This document shows positions 58,662 to 64,000 of a DNA stretch of 64,000 nucleotides, piece after piece. Source of the DNA: Terripilifer ovatus (GTDB lineage Bacteria; Pseudomonadota; Alphaproteobacteria; Rhizobiales; Beijerinckiaceae); NCBI GenBank assembly GCA_029222685.1, contig JARHVB010000082.1, forward strand, positions 1,748 through 65,747, given 5' to 3'. A program made the position numbers and the translations under genes. The number at the start of each line of letters is the position of its first letter. Within the stretch, counting starts at the first letter, position 1. The notes beneath the pieces were generated by a model. That model searched no databases, was not told the DNA's origin, and saw only the letters and a program-made list of their open reading frames with translations.

Positions 58662-61121
58662 ATGAACATGAACGCTGACACGCGCGAACATCTGATCGTC
58701 ATCGGCAACGGTATGGCCGGCATGCGCACGGTCGAGGAACTGCTCAAGCAGGAGCCCGGCAAATACCGGATCACGGTGTTCGGCGCCGAGCCGCACGTCA
58801 ATTACAACCGCATCATGCTGTCGAGCGTGCTGGCCGGGGACAAGACGATCGACGAGATCGTCATCAACACGCGCGAATGGTACGAGGACAACGGCATTAC
58901 GCTGCTATCGGGCGACGCCGTCACCAAGATCGATCGCGACGCCAGGACCGTCACGTCCGCAAGCGGATTGACCCTCCCCTACGACCGGCTGCTGCTCGCC
59001 ACCGGCTCGAAGCCGCTGGCGCCGCCGCTGCCGGGCTTAAGCCTGCCCGGTGTCTGCGCCTTTCGCGATATTGCCGATGTGGACAAGATGCTGACGGCGG
59101 CACGCACGCACAAGCGCGCGGTTGTGATCGGTGGCGGCCTGCTCGGGCTCGAGGCCGCCTGGGGCCTGAAGCAGCGTGGCATGTCGGTGGCGCTCGTCCA
59201 CCTGATGCCGACCCTGATGGAGCGCCAGCTCGATGCCGCCGCCGGCCAGATGCTGCAGCGTGATCTCGACCGCCGCGGTATCGCCTTCTTCACCAACGGC
59301 CAGACCGAGGAGATCATGGGCACCGAGCGCGCCGAAGGCGTGCAGCTTGCCGACGGGCGCTCGATCCCGGCTGACCTCGTGGTGCTGGCCATCGGCATCC
59401 GCCCGAATATCGATCTGGCGAAGGCCGCCGGCCTGCAGGTCAGCCGCGGCATCGTCGTCTATGACGACATGCGCACCAGCGATCCCGATATTTTCGCGGT
59501 CGGCGAATGTGTCGAACATCGCGGCCAGGTGTTCGGCCTGGTGGCGCCGATCTGGGACCAGGCTAAAGTCTGCGCCGCCCATCTTGCCGGCGACGACACG
59601 GCCGTGTTCGTCAGCCAGGCGCTGTCCACCAGCCTGAAGATCACCGGCGTCGATGTCTTCTCTGCCGGCGCGCTGCTGGCGGCGGACGAGGCCGATGACG
59701 AGATCACCCTGCGCGACGACAGCCGCGGCCTCTACAAGAAGATCATCCTGCGCGACGGCAAGCTGGTGGGCGCCGTGCTCTACGGCGAGGTCTCCGACGG
59801 GCAATGGTACCTGCAGTTGATGCGCGACAAGGAGGACGTCAGCGCATTGCGCGAGCGCCTGGTGTTCGGACGCGCCTTTGCCGAAGCGGGAAGCGGCAAG
59901 CCGGCCGGTCCCGATTTCGCCGCTATGGCCGACAGCAACCAGATCTGCGGCTGCAATGGCGTTTCCAAAGGCGCGATCGTCGGCGCGATCAAGGAGAAGG
60001 GACTCTGCTCGCTGGCGGATGTCCGCAAGCATACCAAGGCATCCGCCTCCTGCGGCCAATGCACCGGTCTCGTCGAGGGCCTGCTTGCGTTTGCCACCGG
60101 CGTCGATGCCAAGACGGCGAAGAAGACGATCTGCGAATGCACCGAGGCCGGGCACGATGAAGTGCGCGAGGCGATTGTCGCGCAGGGCCTCAAGACGATG
60201 GACGCCGTACGCGCGGCCTTCGGCTGGAAGAAGCCCGAGGGCTGTCACAAATGCCGGCCGGCGCTAAATTACTATCTGCTCTGCACCTGGCCCGGCGAAT
60301 ACAGTGATGATTCGCGCTCGCGGTTCGTCAACGAGCGGGTTCACGCCAATATCCAGAAAGACGGCACCTATAGTGTCATCCCGCGCATGTGGGGCGGGCT
60401 CACCACGCCGGCCGAACTGCATGCGATCGCCTCCGTCGCCGAGAAGTTCAACATTCCGACCGTCAAGGTCACCGGCGGCCAGCGCATCGATCTGCTCGGC
60501 GTCAAGAAGGACGACCTGCCCGCCGTCTGGGGCGATCTCAACAAGGCGGGCCTCGTCTCGGGCCATGCCTATGCCAAGGGATTGCGCACAGTGAAGACCT
60601 GCGTCGGCTCGGAATGGTGCCGCTTCGGTACGCAGGATTCGACCGGGCTCGGCGTCAAGCTCGAAAAGATGACCTGGGGCTCGTGGACGCCGCACAAGGT
60701 CAAACTTGCCGTCTCGGGCTGTCCGCGCAATTGCGCCGAGGCGACGATCAAGGATCTCGGCGTGGTCTGCGTCGAGGCCGGCTACGACATCGTCGTCGGC
60801 GGCAACGGCGGTATCGACGTGCGCGTGACCGACTCGCTGACAAGAGTCGCGACCGAGGCGGAGGTGCTCGAATATGCCGGCGCCTTCATGCAGCTCTACC
60901 GCGAGGAGGCGCATTATCTCGAGCGCACCGCGCCGTGGATCGCGCGCGTCGGCATCGACTATGTGAAGCAGCGGCTGGTCGAGGATCCGGACGGACGCCG
61001 CGATTTGCATGAGCGCTTCCTGCTTTCGCAGACCTTCGTGCAGGACGATCCCTGGGCGGAACGCGCCAAGGGCGCCGAGGCGCACGAATTCGCTCCGCTG
61101 CCCGCGCTTGAGGAGGCCTGA
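58662..61121 (+). CDS. nirB: Assimilatory nitrite reductase [NAD(P)H], large subunit
   Basis: An 819-residue protein. N-terminal FAD-binding GNGMAGMRTVEEL and NAD-binding VVIGGGLLGLEAAWGL domains are followed by [2Fe-2S] BFD-type cysteines (ICGCNGVSKG, SCGQCTG; CECTEAGH, GCHKCRP), then ferredoxin-like half-domains and the sirohaem/[4Fe-4S] site TCVGSEWCRFG and SGCPRNCAEA. It reduces nitrite to ammonium with NAD(P)H. ATG 58662 follows AAGGAGA. The nirD start is one base after its stop. Confidence 0.95.
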   Translation: MNMNADTREHLIVIGNGMAGMRTVEELLKQEPGKYRITVFGAEPHVNYNRIMLSSVLAGDKTIDEIVINTREWYEDNGITLLSGDAVTKIDRDARTVTSASGLTLPYDRLLLATGSKPLAPPLPGLSLPGVCAFRDIADVDKMLTAARTHKRAVVIGGGLLGLEAAWGLKQRGMSVALVHLMPTLMERQLDAAAGQMLQRDLDRRGIAFFTNGQTEEIMGTERAEGVQLADGRSIPADLVVLAIGIRPNIDLAKAAGLQVSRGIVVYDDMRTSDPDIFAVGECVEHRGQVFGLVAPIWDQAKVCAAHLAGDDTAVFVSQALSTSLKITGVDVFSAGALLAADEADDEITLRDDSRGLYKKIILRDGKLVGAVLYGEVSDGQWYLQLMRDKEDVSALRERLVFGRAFAEAGSGKPAGPDFAAMADSNQICGCNGVSKGAIVGAIKEKGLCSLADVRKHTKASASCGQCTGLVEGLLAFATGVDAKTAKKTICECTEAGHDEVREAIVAQGLKTMDAVRAAFGWKKPEGCHKCRPALNYYLLCTWPGEYSDDSRSRFVNERVHANIQKDGTYSVIPRMWGGLTTPAELHAIASVAEKFNIPTVKVTGGQRIDLLGVKKDDLPAVWGDLNKAGLVSGHAYAKGLRTVKTCVGSEWCRFGTQDSTGLGVKLEKMTWGSWTPHKVKLAVSGCPRNCAEATIKDLGVVCVEAGYDIVVGGNGGIDVRVTDSLTRVATEAEVLEYAGAFMQLYREEAHYLERTAPWIARVGIDYVKQRLVEDPDGRRDLHERFLLSQTFVQDDPWAERAKGAEAHEFAPLPALEEA

Positions 61122-61122
61122 G

Positions 61123-61464
61123 ATGGAACCGCACTGGAAGAGGTTCGGACCGCTCGACAATATCCCCGTCCAGGGCTCAAGACGGCTTTGCGTCGATCAT
61201 CGTTTGGGGCCGATCGCCGTCTTCCGCATGGCGGACGATAGCGTCTTCGCTCTCGTCGACGAATGTCCGCATAAGCAGGGCCCGCTTTCGGAAGGCATCA
61301 TTTCGGGCAACACGGTGACCTGCCCGCTGCACAACTGGGTGATCGACCTGGCGAGCGGCACAGCACAGGCGCCGGACGAGGGCAGCACGAGCGCGCTGCC
61401 GGTACGTGTCGTTGATGGCCAGGTCTATGTCGGCCTGCCCATGACTGCAGAGCAAGCGGCGTGA
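61123..61464 (+). CDS. nirD: Nitrite reductase small subunit
   Basis: A 113-residue Rieske-fold protein. DECPHKQGPLSEG and VTCPLHNWVIDLASG carry the two Cys-His pairs, so a [2Fe-2S] cluster is expected. ATG 61123 follows GAGGAGG inside the end of nirB. It completes the NirBD nitrite reductase. Its stop overlaps the GTG of the nitrate reductase gene (GTGA), so translation is coupled. Confidence 0.93.
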   Translation: MEPHWKRFGPLDNIPVQGSRRLCVDHRLGPIAVFRMADDSVFALVDECPHKQGPLSEGIISGNTVTCPLHNWVIDLASGTAQAPDEGSTSALPVRVVDGQVYVGLPMTAEQAA

Positions 61465-64000
61465 CGGATATCAAGACGGCGGATATCAAGACGACGTGCC
61501 CCTATTGCGGGGTCGGCTGCGGCGTTGCCGTCGTTGACGGCGTGCCGCGCGGCGACAGCGCCCATCCGGCGAATTTCGGGCGATTGTGTTCGAAGGGCGC
61601 GGCGTTGAGAGACACGCTCGCCTTGCCCGACCGTCTCACCGCGCCGGTGCTGCACGGCAGGCAGGCGAGCTGGGACGAGGCGCTCGGCTTCGTCGCGGCC
61701 GAATTCACGCGCATCCGCGAAACCCATGGGCCGGATGCCATCGCCTTCTATGTCTCCGGCCAGTTCCTCACCGAGGACTATTACGTCGCCAACAAACTGA
61801 TGAAAGGGTTCATCGGCTCGGCCAACATCGACACCAATTCGCGGCTCTGCATGTCGTCGTCCGTGGCCGGCCATGTTCGCGCCTTCGGCGAAGACGTGGT
61901 GCCGGGCTGCTACGAGGATCTCGAAGAGGCCGATCTGGTCATCCAGGTCGGCAGCAATATGGCCTGGTGCCATCCGGTGCTCTATCAGCGCCTGATCGCG
62001 GCGCGCGACAAGCGCGGCGTCAAGATCGTCACCATCGATCCGCGCCGCACCGCGACTGCCGAGACCGCCGACCTGCATCTGCCGATTGCGCCGGGCATGG
62101 ACGTGCTGCTGTTCAACGGCCTGCTCGTGCACCTCGCCGACAGCGGCGCCATCGACCGCGACTGGATCGAACGTCACGTCAGCGGTTTCGACGAGGCGCT
62201 CGCGGCGGCACGGCAATCGTCTCCGACCGCCGAGTTGGTCGCCGCCGCCACGGACCTGCAACCCAACGACGTGCAAGCCTTCTACGATCTGTTCGCCCGC
62301 ACCGAGCGGGTGATGACGCTCTATTCGCAAGGCGTCAATCAATCGGTCAGCGGCACCGACAAGGTCAACGCCATTCTCAACTGCCACCTTGCGGCCGGTC
62401 GTGTCGGCCGCGCCGGCATGGGGCCGTTCTCGCTCACCGGGCAACCCAATGCCATGGGCGGCCGTGAGGTCGGTGGCCTCGCCAACCAGCTTGCCGCGCA
62501 TATGGCGTTTGCGACGGCCGATGTCGACCGCGTGCGCCGATTCTGGGATGCGCCCGCCATGGCGGCCAAGCCCGGCTACAAGGCTGTCGACCTGTTCGAT
62601 GCCGTCATGGACGGGCGGGTCAAGGCAGTATGGATTGCCGCCACCAATCCGGCCGACAGCATGCCGCGCGCCGGCCGCGTGCGCGAGGCGCTGCAGAAGT
62701 GCCCGCTCGTCGTCGTCTCCGACGCATGGCCGACGGATACGACCGCGCTGGCCCATGTGGTGCTGCCGGCCGCGAGCTGGGCCGAGAAGGACGGCACGGT
62801 GACGAATTCCGAGCGGCGCATCTCGCGCCAGCGCGGCTTCCGCACAGCGCCCGGCGAAGCGCGGCCCGACTGGTGGATCTATACGCAGGTGGCGCAGCGC
62901 ATGGGCTGGGTGGCGCAGTTTGCCTATACGCGGCCAGCCGACATCTTCCGCGAACATGCGGCGTTGTCCAGTTTCGAGAACGACGGCGCGCGCGTCTTCG
63001 ATATCGGCGCGCTGGCCGATCTCGACAACGCGGCCTATGACGCGCTGGCGCCGGTGCAGTGGCCTTGCGCCAAACCCGCCAGCAACGGCCGCGCCGGGCC
63101 GCGTCTGTTTGGGCGCGGCGGCTTTCCCACGTCCGACGGTCGCGCGCGCATGCTGCCGCTCGCCGTCACCGCGGACGAACGCTCGAGCGACTATCCGCTC
63201 ATCCTCAATACCGGCCGTATCCGCGACCAGTGGCACACGATGACGCGCACGGGCCGCGTGCCAAATCTGATGACCCATATCGGCGGGCCGCAGCTTTCCA
63301 TGCACCCGCGCGATGCCGCCCGCTGCGGCATCGAAGACGGCGGCCTGGCAAAGATCGACAGTCCGCACGGCAGCGCGGTGCTGCGCGTGGCGATCGACAG
63401 CGGCCAGCGCGCCGGCGACGTGTTCGTGCCGATGCACTGGACCGACCAGTTTTCCTCCTCGGGCCCTGTCGGCGCGCTGGTGCATGCGGCGACAGATCCG
63501 CATTCCGGCCAGCCGGATCTGAAGGGCACAAAGGTGCAGGTTTCGGCGCTTGGCGAAATCTGGCGCGGCCTGCTGCTGCAGTGCGACGACCACAAACCGG
63601 CGCTGAGCGCCGCGGTGCAATGGTCGAAGGCGCCGATTGTGAATGGCTTTGCCTATCAGATGTCCGGCTGGACGCCGCTGACCGATCTCATCCGTTCGGA
63701 ACGGGCATTGCGTGACCTCCTGCAGGTCTCCGACGCAGCCGAACTGATCTCCTATTCCGATCCGAAACGCGCCGTGTTTCGTTACGCGGCGCTGATCGAG
63801 GGCCGGCTGATCGCCAGTGTCTTTTTCGCGCGCGCCGGCGCCGCCTTCCCCGAATCGGCCCAGGCGGCACGGCTTATCGGGCAAGTTCTTGATCCGATGG
63901 CGAGACTGTCGCTTCTGGCGGGGCTCGAAACCAATACGGCGGCGAATGGTCAGATTGGCGGCAAGATCGTCTGCGCCTGCTTCTCGGTGGGCGAAGGCGC
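61461..64000 (+). CDS. nasA: Assimilatory nitrate reductase catalytic subunit, 3' end beyond window
   Basis: The frame from GTG 61461 is open to the window edge (846 codons shown). N-terminal [4Fe-4S] ligands are Cys13, Cys16, Cys20 in CPYCGVGC and Cys43 in RLCSKG. The molybdenum Cys is in NSRLCMSSSVAGH. Molybdopterin-binding segments include WIAATNPADSMPRAG, VVLPAASWAEKDGTVTNSERR and the C-terminal domain with TGRIRDQWHTMTRTGR. The visible tail KIVCACFSVGEG begins a BFD-type [2Fe-2S] domain found in NasA-type enzymes. It reduces nitrate to nitrite in the cytoplasm for NirBD. Confidence 0.95.
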   Translation, partial: MTDIKTADIKTTCPYCGVGCGVAVVDGVPRGDSAHPANFGRLCSKGAALRDTLALPDRLTAPVLHGRQASWDEALGFVAAEFTRIRETHGPDAIAFYVSGQFLTEDYYVANKLMKGFIGSANIDTNSRLCMSSSVAGHVRAFGEDVVPGCYEDLEEADLVIQVGSNMAWCHPVLYQRLIAARDKRGVKIVTIDPRRTATAETADLHLPIAPGMDVLLFNGLLVHLADSGAIDRDWIERHVSGFDEALAAARQSSPTAELVAAATDLQPNDVQAFYDLFARTERVMTLYSQGVNQSVSGTDKVNAILNCHLAAGRVGRAGMGPFSLTGQPNAMGGREVGGLANQLAAHMAFATADVDRVRRFWDAPAMAAKPGYKAVDLFDAVMDGRVKAVWIAATNPADSMPRAGRVREALQKCPLVVVSDAWPTDTTALAHVVLPAASWAEKDGTVTNSERRISRQRGFRTAPGEARPDWWIYTQVAQRMGWVAQFAYTRPADIFREHAALSSFENDGARVFDIGALADLDNAAYDALAPVQWPCAKPASNGRAGPRLFGRGGFPTSDGRARMLPLAVTADERSSDYPLILNTGRIRDQWHTMTRTGRVPNLMTHIGGPQLSMHPRDAARCGIEDGGLAKIDSPHGSAVLRVAIDSGQRAGDVFVPMHWTDQFSSSGPVGALVHAATDPHSGQPDLKGTKVQVSALGEIWRGLLLQCDDHKPALSAAVQWSKAPIVNGFAYQMSGWTPLTDLIRSERALRDLLQVSDAAELISYSDPKRAVFRYAALIEGRLIASVFFARAGAAFPESAQAARLIGQVLDPMARLSLLAGLETNTAANGQIGGKIVCACFSVGEG
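61466..61493 (+). repeat. Tandem 15-base duplication at the nitrate reductase N-terminus
   Basis: GGATATCAAGACG occurs at 61466-61478 and again at 61481-61493, a period of 15 bases. It encodes DIKTA-DIKTT just before the first iron-sulfur cysteine, so the enzyme carries a five-residue duplication in its flexible start. Confidence 0.6.

Noticed and set aside
61425..63884. Very long open frame on the minus strand opposite the nitrate reductase gene
   Set aside because: Its translation is rich in Arg, Gly and His with no domain; it mirrors the codon bias of the real nitrate reductase frame, whose motifs are unmistakable.
1..64000. CRISPR arrays, insertion sequences, integrases, tRNA and rRNA genes
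   Set aside because: I looked for regularly spaced repeats, transposase motifs and conserved RNA gene segments and saw none.

Overview
The window looks like a chromosomal segment of a GC-rich alphaproteobacterium, most likely of the order Hyphomicrobiales (Rhizobiales). The evidence is an Irr-type Fur regulator, an IalB-family protein, a NasS/NasT-controlled nitrate assimilation operon, and a dense set of uptake systems (NitT/TauT-type ABC, branched-chain-type ABC, TRAP, two Bug-type binding proteins). I saw no rRNA, tRNA, insertion sequence, integrase or CRISPR array. Functions below are read from protein motifs and context; no database search was run.

Layout. 1-837 (-): N-terminal part of an autotransporter-like surface protein, cut by the window edge. 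1365-3781 (-): LLM flavin oxidoreductase, IalB-like periplasmic protein, Irr. 4289-9879 (+): DUF4173 membrane protein, an OmpR-type response regulator with its histidine kinase, a DUF2809 protein and a GT87-like membrane glycosyltransferase. 9903-14312 (-): RND pump and adaptor. 14757-18181 (+): MarR regulator with EmrA/EmrB-type pump, so two multidrug exporters lie back to back. 18191-25894: a TetR regulator divergent from an operon with an ABC importer, a VOC protein, an adenosine-deaminase-family hydrolase, a dienelactone hydrolase/2-oxoglutarate oxygenase fusion and a PuuE-like deacetylase. 26064-26696: GST.

26706-32069 (-): branched-chain-type ABC importer with an SDR. 32191-37144 (+): divergent zinc alcohol dehydrogenase and HyuA/HyuB hydantoinase/oxoprolinase subunits. 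37254-39242 (+): MFS drug exporter carrying a C-terminal winged-helix domain.

39265-54750 is a catabolic island with two control centres. An IclR regulator (46326) faces a Rieske oxygenase, TPP enzyme, Bug protein, frameshifted lipocalin-like gene, cupin, Bug protein and GST. A TetR regulator (52477) leads an FAH hydrolase and cupin, and faces a TRAP importer, cupin and CoA ligase. The three cupins are paralogues, one in each transcription unit. The content suggests uptake and stepwise breakdown of organic, possibly aromatic, acids; the substrate cannot be read from the sequence.

54765-55193 (-): small DUF1772-type membrane protein. 55343-64000 (+): nasT, nasS, nitrate transporter, nirB, nirD and the start of the assimilatory nitrate reductase gene. 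The 276-base gap before the transporter gene holds a good sigma-54 promoter match and four mutually complementary segments, which fits NtrC activation plus NasT-mediated leader control.
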